From assembly GCA_036494465.1 (NCBI GenBank), contig DASXOJ010000168.1:1-64000 (forward strand): a stretch of DNA of 64,000 nt, in the 5' to 3' direction. Of this stretch, positions 15,851 to 24,820 are shown one piece after another. The position numbers and the translations under genes were made by a program. Position 1 is the first letter of the stretch; every line of letters starts with the position of its first letter. The notes below the pieces were generated by a model. That model ran no database searches. It saw only the letters and a program-made list of their open reading frames with translations, and had not been told where the DNA came from. Source of the stretch: CAJCJE01 sp036494465 (GTDB lineage Bacteria > Actinomycetota > Actinomycetes > Mycobacteriales > Pseudonocardiaceae).

Positions 15851-16996
15851 GTGGGCAGAACGCGTGTCATCGTGATCGGCGCAGGCATCGTGGGCGCCGC
15901 GTGTGCCCGTGAACTGGCCGACGCCGGCTGCGCGGTGACCGTGCTCGACCGCAACCGCCCAGCGGGTGCGACCAGCGCGCACGGCGAGGGCAATGTGCTC
16001 GTGTCGGACAAAGGGCCCGGCCCAGAACTCGACCTCGCCCTCTGGTCCACGCGGTTGTGGCCGCACGTCCTGGCCGACATCGCGGAACGCACGCCCGTCG
16101 ACGTCACCCGCGTCGAATGGGAGCCGAAAGGCGGGATTGTTGTCGCGACGACAATCGCAGGTGCCGACGCGTTGCGCGCGTTCGCGACCGCGCAGTGCGC
16201 CGCCGGGGTTCGATTCGCCGAACTCGACCGCGCCGCGCTCGCCGATGCCGAACCGCACCTGACCGACGAGGTCGCGCTGGCCTTCCACTACCCGCAGGAC
16301 GCTCAGGTGCAACCGGCGGCAGCGGCGACCGCGCTGCTCGCGGCATCGGGCGCCGAGGTGATCGTGAACTGCGAGGTGCTCGGCGGCGACGCGCGCGAAC
16401 TGCGCACGTCGACCGGGGTGTTGAGCGCCGAGCTGGTGGTCAACGCGGCCGGGCCGTGGGCGGGCGAGGTGGCGCGGCGACTGGGCGCGCCGATCGCGGT
16501 GCTGCCCCGGCGCGGCGAGATCCTGGTGACCACGCCGCAACCACCGACCGTGTTCCACAAGGTCTACGACGCGGACTACGTCGGCGCGGTCGGCAGCGAC
16601 TCGGCGGCGGTGCAGACCTCGGCGGTCGTCGAGTCGACCAAAGCGGGCACGATCCTGCTCGGCTCGTCGCGCAGCCAGGTCGGCTTCGACGACCGGCTGC
16701 GCCCGGACGTGCTCGCCGCGATCGCGCGGAAGGCGCTGCGGTTGTTTCCGTGCCTCGCCGATGTCGCGGTCATGCGCACCTACGGCGGATTCCGGCCCTA
16801 CGTGCCGGATCATCTGCCGGTGATCGGCGCGGATCCGCGTGCGCCCTGGCTGTGGCACGCGACCGGGCACGAGGGCGCGGGCATCGGGCTGTCCGTCGGC
16901 ACCGCGCGGTTGCTGCGGCAGTTGGTCGTTGGCGAACCGTCCGAACTGGACGCGACGCCGTTCCGGGTCGATCGAGCGGCGGTGATCGGGCAATGA
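15851..16996 (+). CDS. FAD-dependent D-amino-acid dehydrogenase subunit (D-hydroxyproline dehydrogenase, DadA-like)
   Basis: A 381-residue DAO-fold flavoprotein starting at GTG 15851 (AGGGG upstream), with the Rossmann motif VIVIGAGIVGAACARELA and the substrate/FAD end GGFRPYVPDHLPVIG, then WHATGHEGAGIGLS. It is the catalytic subunit of a three-part dehydrogenase whose small 2Fe-2S and FAD/NAD-binding subunits follow with ATGA overlaps. In hydroxyproline degraders this complex turns cis-4-hydroxy-D-proline into pyrroline-4-hydroxy-2-carboxylate. The assignment rests on the operon: epimerase and deaminase are the last two genes. D-proline or sarcosine-type amines are the alternatives. Confidence 0.82.
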   Translation: MGRTRVIVIGAGIVGAACARELADAGCAVTVLDRNRPAGATSAHGEGNVLVSDKGPGPELDLALWSTRLWPHVLADIAERTPVDVTRVEWEPKGGIVVATTIAGADALRAFATAQCAAGVRFAELDRAALADAEPHLTDEVALAFHYPQDAQVQPAAAATALLAASGAEVIVNCEVLGGDARELRTSTGVLSAELVVNAAGPWAGEVARRLGAPIAVLPRRGEILVTTPQPPTVFHKVYDADYVGAVGSDSAAVQTSAVVESTKAGTILLGSSRSQVGFDDRLRPDVLAAIARKALRLFPCLADVAVMRTYGGFRPYVPDHLPVIGADPRAPWLWHATGHEGAGIGLSVGTARLLRQLVVGEPSELDATPFRVDRAAVIGQ

Positions 16997-17292
16997 GCGC
17001 GCGACGGATACCCGGCTGGCAGGATCGGACCGGGCGGGTCGACCGTCCGTTGTGGATCACCGTGGACGGCGAGCGGGTCGAGGGCATCGCCGGGCAGAGC
17101 CTGGCCGGGGTACTGCTGGCGGCAGGTCGGTCGAGCTGGCGGCGAACCGAGTCCGGCGCACCGCGCGGCGTGTTCTGCGGCATCGGCGCCTGCTTCGACT
17201 GTCTGATCACAGTGGACGGTGAACGCGACGTGCGCGCCTGTCGCCGTCCCGCGTTCGATGGCGCGGTCGTGCACACCCAGGAGCGCGGATGA
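16993..17292 (+). CDS. Small 2Fe-2S subunit of the D-hydroxyproline dehydrogenase
   Basis: A 99-residue ferredoxin-like protein with cluster cysteines in VFCGIGACFDC and a fourth in VRACRRP, like the small subunit of HcnA/opine/sarcosine-type dehydrogenases. It overlaps the genes on both sides by ATGA (16993-16996 and 17289-17292), so the three subunits are translationally coupled. It carries electrons between the FAD subunits or to an acceptor. No signal peptide is seen; it acts in the cytosol or on the inner membrane face. Confidence 0.85.
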   Translation: MSARRIPGWQDRTGRVDRPLWITVDGERVEGIAGQSLAGVLLAAGRSSWRRTESGAPRGVFCGIGACFDCLITVDGERDVRACRRPAFDGAVVHTQERG

Positions 17293-18656
17293 CCACGGTG
17301 GTGATCGTCGGCGCGGGCCCGGCGGGACTCGCGGCAGCCGATTCGGCGCTGCGCGCGGGCGTCGAGGTGACATTGCTCGACGCGTCACCGCAACCCGGCG
17401 GGCAGTTCCACCGCATGCTGCCGACCGCCTATGCCGCAACGCATCCCGAGCGCGTGCAACACGGTTGGCGTGCCTTTGACCGGTTGCGGCGGCGCGTGCT
17501 CGACCATCCGCGCTGCACCTGGTGGCCGGAAACGACGGTGTGGGCGATCGAGCCCGGCCCGCGCGTGCACGTGGTGCGCGGGTTGGTCGACGGCGTCGGC
17601 CGGGCGCGATACGTGCTGGCACCGGACGCGTTGATCCTGGCGACCGGGGCGCACGATCGTGTGCTGCCGTTTCCCGGGTGGCAGTTGCCGGGGGTGTTCA
17701 CGGCGGGGGCGGCGCAGGCGTTGGCCAAGGGCGAGCGCGTCGCGGTCGGCGATCGTGTGGTGGTCGCGGGGAGCGGCCCGTTCCTGTTGCCGGTCACGGC
17801 GGCGCTGCTGGAAGCCGGTTCGCGAGTGCTCGGCGTCTTCGAGGCGAACGTGGCATCGACCGTGTTGCGCGGGTGGGGGAGCCGGCCGTGGGAGGTCGCG
17901 GGCAAAGCGGGCGAGTTGCTCGGCTACGCGACCAGGCTGGCGAGGCACCGGGTGCCGTACCGGATGGGGCGCACGGTGATCGCGGCGCGCGGCGCCGATC
18001 GGGTCGAGGAAGTCGTGCTCGCGCGGTTGCGCGCGGACTGGTCGGTGGTGCCGGGCAGCGAACGGACGCTCGCGGTTGACGCGGTGTGCGTCGGGCACGG
18101 ATTCAGCCCGCAGGTGGAACTGGCGGTCGCGGCTGGATGCGAGCTGACCGGCGCCGGGTTCGTGGTTGTGGGGGAGGGGCAGCGGACGAGCGTGCCCGGG
18201 GTGTACGCGGCCGGGGAGATCACCGGCATCGCGGGGGCGCCTTCCGCCGCGGCGGAAGGAAGGGTCGCGGGCTGGCACGCGGCTGGCGGTGCTGCGCTGG
18301 GCGAGGTCGCGTTGCGCCGAGCTTTGCGGGCGAAAGCGTTTGCGCGGCGGCTGGCTCGGGCGCATCCGATCGGCGCGGGCTGGCCGAGCTGGCTCCAGCC
18401 GGACACCATCGTCTGCCGGTGCGAGGAAACCACCTTCGCCGCACTCAGCGCCGCTGCCGTCGATCCGTCCATGATGGACGATCGCGCGCTGCGCCTCGCG
18501 ACCCGCGCTGGGCTTGGTCCGTGCCAGGGGCGGATGTGCGGGCCGACCATCGCCGAACTGACGCAGTCCCGCCCCACCCATCGTCGGCCGATCGCGCAGC
18601 CGATTCGACTCGGCGAGCTCGCCGAACAACCGCACTCATTCCCCAAGGAGAGCTAG
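17289..18656 (+). CDS. FAD/NAD(P)-binding subunit with BFD-like 2Fe-2S domain (D-hydroxyproline dehydrogenase)
   Basis: 455 residues. It has an N-terminal dinucleotide fold (TTVVIVGAGPAGLAAADSAL), an ATGAHDRVLPFPGW block, a second Rossmann (VVVAGSGPFLLPVTAALLEA) and a C-terminal bacterioferredoxin-associated-ferredoxin-like domain with CRCEE and, later, GPCQGRMCG. This is the HcnB/OoxA-type large subunit. Together with the preceding two genes it makes a heterotrimeric amine dehydrogenase. The start overlaps the 2Fe-2S gene by 4 bp. The next gene's ATG directly follows its TAG, so the operon continues. Confidence 0.87.
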   Translation: MTTVVIVGAGPAGLAAADSALRAGVEVTLLDASPQPGGQFHRMLPTAYAATHPERVQHGWRAFDRLRRRVLDHPRCTWWPETTVWAIEPGPRVHVVRGLVDGVGRARYVLAPDALILATGAHDRVLPFPGWQLPGVFTAGAAQALAKGERVAVGDRVVVAGSGPFLLPVTAALLEAGSRVLGVFEANVASTVLRGWGSRPWEVAGKAGELLGYATRLARHRVPYRMGRTVIAARGADRVEEVVLARLRADWSVVPGSERTLAVDAVCVGHGFSPQVELAVAAGCELTGAGFVVVGEGQRTSVPGVYAAGEITGIAGAPSAAAEGRVAGWHAAGGAALGEVALRRALRAKAFARRLARAHPIGAGWPSWLQPDTIVCRCEETTFAALSAAAVDPSMMDDRALRLATRAGLGPCQGRMCGPTIAELTQSRPTHRRPIAQPIRLGELAEQPHSFPKES

Positions 18657-19571
18657 ATGGCCAGTCCGGATCTCGGCGGCGTCGTGGTCGCCACCGCCCT
18701 GCCCTACCGCACCGACGACGCCGCGCCTGCCGGTCTCGCCGTCGACTACGACCGCTATGCCGAACACTGCGCCTGGCTGGTCGCAAACGGTTGCCGGGGC
18801 GTCGGGCCGAACGGGTCGCTCGGCGAGTATTCGTCGCTGACCGACGAGGAACGGCGCCGCGTCGCGCGGACCGCGATCGAGGCGGTGGGCGGCAACGGCG
18901 TCGTGATCGTTGGCGTGCACGGGGTCGGGTCGCACCAGGCGAAGCACTGGGCGGAACTGGCTGCCGAGGACGGCGCGCATGGCGTGCTCTGCCTGCCGCC
19001 GACGCTGTACCGGGCGAATCGCGGCGAGGTGATCGAGCATTTCACGCAGGTGGCATCGGTCGGGTTGCCGGTGATGGTCTACAACAACCCGTTCGACACC
19101 AAGGTCGACCTGACCCCGGACCTGCTCGCCGAAATCGCGCAGATCGACAACATCGTGGCGGTGAAGGAGTTCTCCGGCGACGTGCGGCGGGTGCAGGAGA
19201 TCGCGGAGGCCGCGCCGGAGCTGACCGTGGTCAGCGGTGCGGACGACGTGGTGCTGGAGAGCTTGCTGATGGGCGCGCGCGGCTGGTTCGCGGGCTTCCC
19301 GAACGTGTTCCCGGCCGAGTCGGCGCGGCTCTACGAACTGGGCGTCGCAGGCAAGCTCGACGAGGCACGGGCCCTCTACGCACCGCTGGTGGGCGCGTTC
19401 CGGTGGGATTCGCGGACCGAGTTCGTGCAGGCGATCAAGCTCAGCATGGACCTGGTCGGGCGGTACGGGGGGCCGTGCCGCCCGCCGCGTGGGCCGCTCA
19501 CGCCGGACAACGAAGCCAGGGTGCGCGCGGACATGGCGCGTGCGATCGCGGCGTTGGACGGGGTGCGCTGA
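18657..19571 (+). CDS. DHDPS-family lyase, probable pyrroline-4-hydroxy-2-carboxylate deaminase
   Basis: A 304-residue class I aldolase fold of the DapA/NanA family. It has the carboxylate motif PNGSLGEYSSLT, Tyr142 (MVYNNP) and Schiff-base Lys170 (VAVKEFSGD). In the hydroxyproline pathway a DapA paralogue deaminates and dehydrates the pyrroline to alpha-ketoglutarate semialdehyde. Its place between D-hydroxyproline dehydrogenase subunits and a proline-racemase-type epimerase supports that role over lysine synthesis. AAGGAG lies just before the ATG. The next enzyme, the semialdehyde dehydrogenase, is not in the operon. Confidence 0.83.
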   Translation: MASPDLGGVVVATALPYRTDDAAPAGLAVDYDRYAEHCAWLVANGCRGVGPNGSLGEYSSLTDEERRRVARTAIEAVGGNGVVIVGVHGVGSHQAKHWAELAAEDGAHGVLCLPPTLYRANRGEVIEHFTQVASVGLPVMVYNNPFDTKVDLTPDLLAEIAQIDNIVAVKEFSGDVRRVQEIAEAAPELTVVSGADDVVLESLLMGARGWFAGFPNVFPAESARLYELGVAGKLDEARALYAPLVGAFRWDSRTEFVQAIKLSMDLVGRYGGPCRPPRGPLTPDNEARVRADMARAIAALDGVR

Positions 19572-20572
19572 TGCGATCGGTTCGCACGATCACGGCGGTC
19601 GATTCGCACACCGAGGGCATGCCGACCCGGGTGGTCACCGGGGGCGTCGCGCCGGTTCCTGGTGAGACGATGGCGGCTCGGCGTGACTATTTTGGCGCGC
19701 ACCTGGACGAGTTGCGGCAGTTCCTGGTCAACGAACCACGCGGACATGCCGCGATGAGCGGCGCGATCCTGCAACCGCCGACGCGCCCGGATGCGGACTG
19801 GGGCGTGTTGTTCGTCGAGGTGAGCGGGTTGTTGCCGATGTGCGGGCACGGCACCATCGGCGTCGCGACCGTGTTGGTGGAGACCGGCATGGTGCCGGTG
19901 ACCGAACCGGAGACGGTGATTCGGTTGGACACGCCCGCCGGGCTGGTCACGGCGACCGTCGCGGTGGCGGATGGGCGCGCGGAGCGGGTGACGTTGCGCA
20001 ACGTGGACTCGTTCGTGGTGGATCTGGACGCCACCGTTGACGTGCCGGAGATCGGGACGGTGCGCTACGACCTCGCCTATGGCGGGAACTTCTACGCGAT
20101 CGTGCACATCGCGGATGCCGGGTTGCCGTTCGATCGGTCGTACAAACAGGAGATTCTCAGGGCCGGACTGTCCATCATGGACCAGATCAACGCGGTGAAC
20201 CGGCCGGAGCATCCGGTCGATCCGTCGATCTCGGGGTGCAAGCACGTGCAGTTCCTGGCGCCGGACGCGACCGCGCGGCATTCGCGGCACGCGATGGCGA
20301 TTCACCCCGGCTGGTTCGACCGGTCGCCGTGCGGCACCGGCACCTCCGCGCGGATGGCACAGTTGCACGCGCGCGGCGAATTGCCGCTGCACACCGACTT
20401 CGTGAACGAGTCGTTCATCGGCACCACGTTCACCGGACGACTCGTCGCCGAATCGACCGTGGGCGCGTTGCCCTCGGTCACGCCGGAGATCACCGGGCGG
20501 GCGTGGATCACCGGGACCGCGAACTACCTCCTGGACCCGTCGGACCCGTTTCCGGCGGGTTTCGTGTTGTGA
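19571..20572 (+). CDS. 4-hydroxyproline 2-epimerase (proline racemase superfamily)
   Basis: Interconverts trans-4-hydroxy-L-proline and cis-4-hydroxy-D-proline, the first step of the pathway encoded by this operon. It has 333 residues. Both catalytic cysteines are kept, Cys91 in LLPMCGHGTIG and Cys254 in DRSPCGTGTSARM. A Cys/Cys pair means racemase/epimerase; dehydratases have Thr in the first position. Substrate-loop features and the operon favour hydroxyproline over proline. Start ATG 19571 overlaps the preceding stop by one base. The end is 6 bp from the convergent alcohol dehydrogenase gene. Confidence 0.87.
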   Translation: MRSVRTITAVDSHTEGMPTRVVTGGVAPVPGETMAARRDYFGAHLDELRQFLVNEPRGHAAMSGAILQPPTRPDADWGVLFVEVSGLLPMCGHGTIGVATVLVETGMVPVTEPETVIRLDTPAGLVTATVAVADGRAERVTLRNVDSFVVDLDATVDVPEIGTVRYDLAYGGNFYAIVHIADAGLPFDRSYKQEILRAGLSIMDQINAVNRPEHPVDPSISGCKHVQFLAPDATARHSRHAMAIHPGWFDRSPCGTGTSARMAQLHARGELPLHTDFVNESFIGTTFTGRLVAESTVGALPSVTPEITGRAWITGTANYLLDPSDPFPAGFVL

Positions 20573-20578
20573 CGGGCG

Positions 20579-21625
20579 TCAGGGGGTGAGGATGAGGCGG
20601 ATGGGGTTGTTCTCCTTCGCCGCCAACTGGCGCACGGCCTCCTTGGCCTCGGCCAGCGGAATGTGCCCGCTGATCGACTTGCTCAGGTCCAGGCGGCCGT
20701 GTCCGGCCAAGCCGACGAGCTCGGCGACGTGTTGCGGCAGCGAGCCGTAATGGCCGAACAGGCGGTGTTGCACGACGCTGAACGGAATGCTGTTGGTGAT
20801 GGTGAGCGGTTCGGGCGTCAACCCGATCAGCACCAGCGTGCCGTTGGGGGCGAGGGTGGCGTCGGCCTGTTCGCGAACGGCTTGCACGCCCGCGAAGTCG
20901 AAGGCGTGGTCCAGGCCGCGACCGCCGGTGGCCGCGCGGACCTGGTTTGCGAACTCCGGGTTGGCCGGGTCCAGGGCGAGGTCGGCGCCGAAGGTCAGGG
21001 CGCGTTCGCGGGCGGCCTGCAACGGGTCGACCGCGATGATCGGTGCGGCACCGGCGATCCGCAGCAGCTGCACGGCGTGCGCGCCGAGCCCGCCGACACC
21101 CCACACGCCTGCCGACTGGGCGACGCGCACGTGCGCGGTGGTGGCGATCGCCGCGTACGGGGTGGACACCGCGTCCGGGATGATCGCCGCCTGGTCGAAT
21201 GGGAGGTCGTCCGGGATCGGCACCAGCGTGTCCATCCGGGCGACCGTGTACTGGGCCCAGCCACCGTCGTAGTGCACGCCCCGAGTCATCGGTTGCAGAC
21301 ACGGCGCCTTGTGCAACCGGCAGTTCGCGCAGTTGCCGCAGCTCTGTCCTGCCTGCAACGCCACCCGCTGGCCGACCGCGATGCTCGAGGGCACCGCGCT
21401 GCCCAACTGCTCAACGACACCGGCGACCTCGTGCCCGAGGGTGACCGCGCCGTGCGGCGCGAGGCGCAGCGTGCCGTCGATCAGGTGCAGGTCGGACAGG
21501 CACACGCCGGCCGCTCGCACCGCGACCAGCACCTCGTCGGGCGCGGGTTCGGGGATCGGCACCTCCTGCACGGTGAAGTCCAGGTTTTCCAGGTTCAGTC
21601 GTCCGGCGAGCATGGTGTCCGTCAT
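20579..21625 (-). CDS. Zinc-dependent medium-chain alcohol dehydrogenase
   Basis: A 348-residue MDR alcohol dehydrogenase. It has catalytic zinc ligands in AGVCLSDLHL and GHEVAGVVE, a structural-zinc loop SCGNCANCRLHKAPC and the NAD motif GVGGLGAHAVQLL. It starts at ATG 21625 and overlaps the upstream monooxygenase stop as ATGA, so the two are coupled. A likely pair job: this enzyme oxidises a secondary alcohol to a ketone, which the Baeyer-Villiger monooxygenase turns into an ester or lactone (inference from the pairing). The true substrate is unknown. Confidence 0.88.
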   Translation of the reverse strand: MTDTMLAGRLNLENLDFTVQEVPIPEPAPDEVLVAVRAAGVCLSDLHLIDGTLRLAPHGAVTLGHEVAGVVEQLGSAVPSSIAVGQRVALQAGQSCGNCANCRLHKAPCLQPMTRGVHYDGGWAQYTVARMDTLVPIPDDLPFDQAAIIPDAVSTPYAAIATTAHVRVAQSAGVWGVGGLGAHAVQLLRIAGAAPIIAVDPLQAARERALTFGADLALDPANPEFANQVRAATGGRGLDHAFDFAGVQAVREQADATLAPNGTLVLIGLTPEPLTITNSIPFSVVQHRLFGHYGSLPQHVAELVGLAGHGRLDLSKSISGHIPLAEAKEAVRQLAAKENNPIRLILTP

Positions 21626-23445
21626 GCGATGAGCCTCTCGTTGTCGTCTGCGATGAACCTCAGTCCAGCGAACTCGCCGTTGGAGCGCCAGTCGTCGAGG
21701 TAGGCGAAGTACGCGGTCGCGCCCTTCGGGTAGCCGACGCGCAGCCGGGCCTCCTGGTCCTGCTGTCCTTCGTTGTTGTAGTACCCGGGCGTGCAGTCCG
21801 GAGAGGACATTGCCAGCGGTGGCGCGGTGAGCAGCAGGTCCACCCAGTCCTGCTCGGCTGCCAAGTCGACCTCGACCTGCTCGGCGCCGACGTCCAGGGC
21901 GTGCCGCACCAGGATGGCGATGGTGCGGGCGGATTCGACCAGGTTGTGCGGAATGTTGGACAGCAGGTTCGCGCCCTGGGTCGGCTGCACGATGAACATG
22001 TTCGGGAAGCCGCGCACGTGCATACCGTGCAGTGTGCGCATGCCCTGCGCCCAGTGTTCGGACAGGGCGACGCCGTCGCGACCGGTGACCTCGTAGCCGC
22101 AACGCCGCGCGTAGCCGGTGCCGACCTCGAAGCCGGACGCGTAGATGACGCAGTCGACCGGGTATTCCTTGCCCGCGACCACCACCCCGGTAGCGGTGAT
22201 CCGTTCGACGCCTTGCCCGTCGGTGTCGACCAGGTGCGTGTTGGGCCGGTTGAACGATTGCAGGTACTCGTCGTGGAAGCAGGGGCGCTTGCACAGTTGG
22301 CGATACCACGCTTTGAGGTGCTCTGCCGTGTCCGGGTCGGCGATCAGGGTGTCCACCCTGGCGCGGATCTCGTCCATCTTGGCGTCGTCGGATTCGAGCA
22401 CCACGCGCGCTATCGACTCTGGGGTGACCTCGTCGGATGGTAGCGCGGCCATGCTGGACCGGACGCGGCGCGAGATGGCCGTCCAGCCGTCGCGCACCAG
22501 ATCCTCGCTGGCCTGGCCGCCCTGCTGATTCGTGGTGAAGTTCGTCAGCCAGCGTTGTTGCCAGCCGGGAGTGGCTACCTCGGCGAACCAGTCCGGGTCG
22601 ATCGGGCCGTTGTCACGCACGTCGACCGAGGACGGCGTCCGCTGGAACACGAACAGTTCGCCGGCATCGCGGGCCAGGTTCGGCACGATCTGCACCGAGG
22701 TCGCGCCGGTGCCGATGATCGCGACCTGTTTGCCCGCGAGCCCGGTCATCGGCGCGCCGTCCGGATCGCCGCCGGTGTAGGCGTAGTCCCACCGGCTGGT
22801 GTGGAACGAATGCCCCGCGAAGTCCTCGATGCCCGGGATGCCGGGCAGTTTCGCCACGTGCAACGGGCCGGTGCCCATCATCAGGAACGTCGCCGTGAGC
22901 ACGTCGCCCCGGTTCGTGGCGAGCTGCCAGCGTGACTGGGCCTCGTCCCAGCGGACGTCGGTGACCTCGGTCTGGAACAGGGCGTTTCGGTACAGGTCGA
23001 ACTGCTGCCCGATGTGCCTGCAGTGCGCGAGGATCTCGGGCCCGTGCACGTACTTCTCGGTGGGCACGTGGCCGGTTTCCTCCAGCAGCGGCAGGTACAC
23101 CATGGACGCGGTGTCGCACTGCGCGCCGGGATAGCGGTTCCAGTACCAGGTACCGCCGAAGTCGCCGCCCTTCTCCACGATCCGCACGTCGATCACGCCG
23201 ACCTCGGCCAGGCGCGCGGCAGTGCTCAGACCGGCGAAACCACCGCCGATGCAGATCACCGTGTTGTGTTCGGTCACCGGCGCACGGTCGGCGCGTTCGG
23301 TGTGCGGATCCTCGCGGTAGCGGGCGAACTTGCCGGTCAGCGGCAGGTACTGGTCGTTGCCGTCCGGCCGCAGCCGCTTGTCCCGTTCCTCGCGGTACCG
23401 CGCCCGAAGGTTCGTGTCACCCATGGATGCCAGCGTGTCACTCAT
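21622..23445 (-). CDS. Baeyer-Villiger flavin monooxygenase
   Basis: About 607 residues, of the cyclohexanone/phenylacetone monooxygenase type. FAD motif: ICIGGGFAGLSTAARLAE. The BVMO fingerprint is seen as GHSFHTSRWDY, near FxGxxxHxxxWP. NADP motif: VAIIGTGATSVQIVPNLA, followed by FQRTPSSVD. It inserts an O atom next to a ketone using NADPH and O2. The start is uncertain: ATG 23445, 23454 or 23424 are in frame with no ribosome site, and an operator palindrome overlaps the first two. It shares an operon with the alcohol dehydrogenase and is divergent from a TetR regulator. Confidence 0.87.
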   Translation of the reverse strand: MSDTLASMGDTNLRARYREERDKRLRPDGNDQYLPLTGKFARYREDPHTERADRAPVTEHNTVICIGGGFAGLSTAARLAEVGVIDVRIVEKGGDFGGTWYWNRYPGAQCDTASMVYLPLLEETGHVPTEKYVHGPEILAHCRHIGQQFDLYRNALFQTEVTDVRWDEAQSRWQLATNRGDVLTATFLMMGTGPLHVAKLPGIPGIEDFAGHSFHTSRWDYAYTGGDPDGAPMTGLAGKQVAIIGTGATSVQIVPNLARDAGELFVFQRTPSSVDVRDNGPIDPDWFAEVATPGWQQRWLTNFTTNQQGGQASEDLVRDGWTAISRRVRSSMAALPSDEVTPESIARVVLESDDAKMDEIRARVDTLIADPDTAEHLKAWYRQLCKRPCFHDEYLQSFNRPNTHLVDTDGQGVERITATGVVVAGKEYPVDCVIYASGFEVGTGYARRCGYEVTGRDGVALSEHWAQGMRTLHGMHVRGFPNMFIVQPTQGANLLSNIPHNLVESARTIAILVRHALDVGAEQVEVDLAAEQDWVDLLLTAPPLAMSSPDCTPGYYNNEGQQDQEARLRVGYPKGATAYFAYLDDWRSNGEFAGLRFIADDNERLIA

Positions 23446-23453
23446 GCGTGACA
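23436..23453. promoter_or_regulatory. TetR operator at the monooxygenase start
   Basis: TGTCAC-N6-GTGACA, a perfect 6-bp-arm repeat, covers the proposed monooxygenase start and lies 32 bp before the divergent tetR GTG. It is well placed for the TetR protein to shut off both. Confidence 0.7.
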
Positions 23454-23484
23454 TTGGCAAGGATGCGGTGTTACGCTCCGCTTC

Positions 23485-24108
23485 GTGACCGAGGAGACCA
23501 TCGCGCCCTCGCTCGGCGAGGCGCAGCGCGATCTGGCTCGCGCGCGGATCCTGCGCGCGGCAGGACAAGTCCTGTCCACCCGAGGTCTCACCGCGACCAT
23601 GGACGACGTCGCGGAGGTCGCCGGAGTCAACCGGCGCACCGTGTTCCGGCACTTCGCCACCCGCGACGGCCTGTTCGCGCAGGCGATCCTCGCCGGCGTG
23701 CACCGCTACGGCCAACAGTTGCCGATCGCGCCCGAGGACGGCGACCTGAGTGCGTGGCTGCACGAACTCCTCCTGGTCACGCACCGGCTCAACGCCGACA
23801 ACGGCCGGGTGTTCTGGGAGATCGCCGCGTTGCCCACCGACGACCTCTCACCCGAACTCGCCGCCGCCGCGCAGGAGAGCCGCAAGGCGCGCAACAGCTT
23901 CGCGGTCAAGGTGACCGGACGCCTCTGGCAGGCCAGGGGCGGCAGCGGCAAACCGCCCAGGTGGCTGGTGGACGCGGTCGCCGTGCAACTGTCCGGGTTC
24001 ACCACCCAGTCGCTGTCCGGTGACCTCGGCCGCAGCCCGGCGGACGTCGCCGATGTCGCCGCCCGGGTGATCGACGCGGCGCTTGCCAGCGCTAGCGGTT
24101 CGCGCTGA
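23485..24108 (+). CDS. TetR-family transcriptional regulator
   Basis: A 207-residue TetR repressor starting GTG 23485. The HTH at about 20-65 reads ILRAAGQVLSTRGLTATMDD, then VAGVNRRTVFRHFATRDGL. It is divergent from the monooxygenase/alcohol dehydrogenase operon with a palindrome in the gap, so it most likely controls that operon in answer to the ketone or alcohol substrate. Its 3' end overlaps the convergent methyltransferase by 17 bp. No ribosome site is seen; it may be leaderless. Confidence 0.87.
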   Translation: MTEETIAPSLGEAQRDLARARILRAAGQVLSTRGLTATMDDVAEVAGVNRRTVFRHFATRDGLFAQAILAGVHRYGQQLPIAPEDGDLSAWLHELLLVTHRLNADNGRVFWEIAALPTDDLSPELAAAAQESRKARNSFAVKVTGRLWQARGGSGKPPRWLVDAVAVQLSGFTTQSLSGDLGRSPADVADVAARVIDAALASASGSR

Positions 24109-24745
24109 ACACCAGCATCTCGTCCGCGCCGACCTGGAACAGGTACGGCACCTTCGCCAGTCGCGACGGCACCCCGCGCGCGGCGAACTCCGCGCGCAGC
24201 GCGGGCAGGAACGGCACCGCGCCGCCGGTTTTCTGCACGACGGTCGGGAAGATCCGCACCTCGTGCCTGCTCACCCGGACCAGTTCGGCGATGGCGCGTT
24301 CATGCCAGTCCTGGTCGAGAACGTCCGACCAGGTGAACAGCAGATGCGAACACAGCACCAGGTCGAAGCTGTTGTCCGCGAACGGCAGGTGGTGCGCGTC
24401 GCCCGCGATGTAGTGGCCGGGACGGTCCGCCAGATCGGCCAGGAAACGCTTGGCCGCGTCGGCCCGCATCTCCTCCCTGCGCTCGCGGTTGCCGTACCAG
24501 CTCCAGTCGAAATGCTCGGCGTTCGCGTAGGAGATGGCGCTCGCGCCCTGTTGTCCGGTCCGGACCGTCTCGGCCAGTTTTGCCTGGCCCTGCGCGTACA
24601 CCGGGTCCAGCGCAACCGCGGCGCCGCCGGTTTCCGTGGTGAAACCGGCGCCACCGGCGCAACAGTCCAGTATCGAGTCCGTGGCGAGTTCGGCCAGATC
24701 GAACATGGCGCGGTACTCGGCCGCGGAGCGCGACGTGATCAGCAT
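24092..24745 (-). CDS. SAM-dependent methyltransferase-like protein
   Basis: A 217-residue protein starting MLITSRSAAEYRAMF (AAGGGGGAACC before ATG 24745). SAM motif I reads ILDCCAGGAGFT, a CC variant of the usual GxGxG. A later GDAHHLPFADNSFDLVLCSH block is typical of UbiE-like methyltransferases. The early CCAGGAG is uncommon but recurs in a small actinobacterial group. The substrate is unknown. It is divergent from a LysR regulator (75-bp gap), suggesting control by it. Confidence 0.78.
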   Translation of the reverse strand: MLITSRSAAEYRAMFDLAELATDSILDCCAGGAGFTTETGGAAVALDPVYAQGQAKLAETVRTGQQGASAISYANAEHFDWSWYGNRERREEMRADAAKRFLADLADRPGHYIAGDAHHLPFADNSFDLVLCSHLLFTWSDVLDQDWHERAIAELVRVSRHEVRIFPTVVQKTGGAVPFLPALRAEFAARGVPSRLAKVPYLFQVGADEMLVFSANR

Positions 24746-24820
24746 CCAGGTTCCCCCTTGCCGTCCATCGGACGTCCTTGGACATGACCGGATAAGCGTT
24801 GTGATGCTACCGTTTTTCGT

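Noticed and set aside
18657..19571. Lysine-pathway dihydrodipicolinate synthase (dapA)
   Set aside because: Fold and Lys/Tyr fit, but it is enclosed in a hydroxyproline operon, so the deaminase role is preferred.
18086..20572. About 828-codon forward frame ending with the epimerase
   Set aside because: Only its last 333 residues are protein-like; the first part is out of frame with two well-supported genes.
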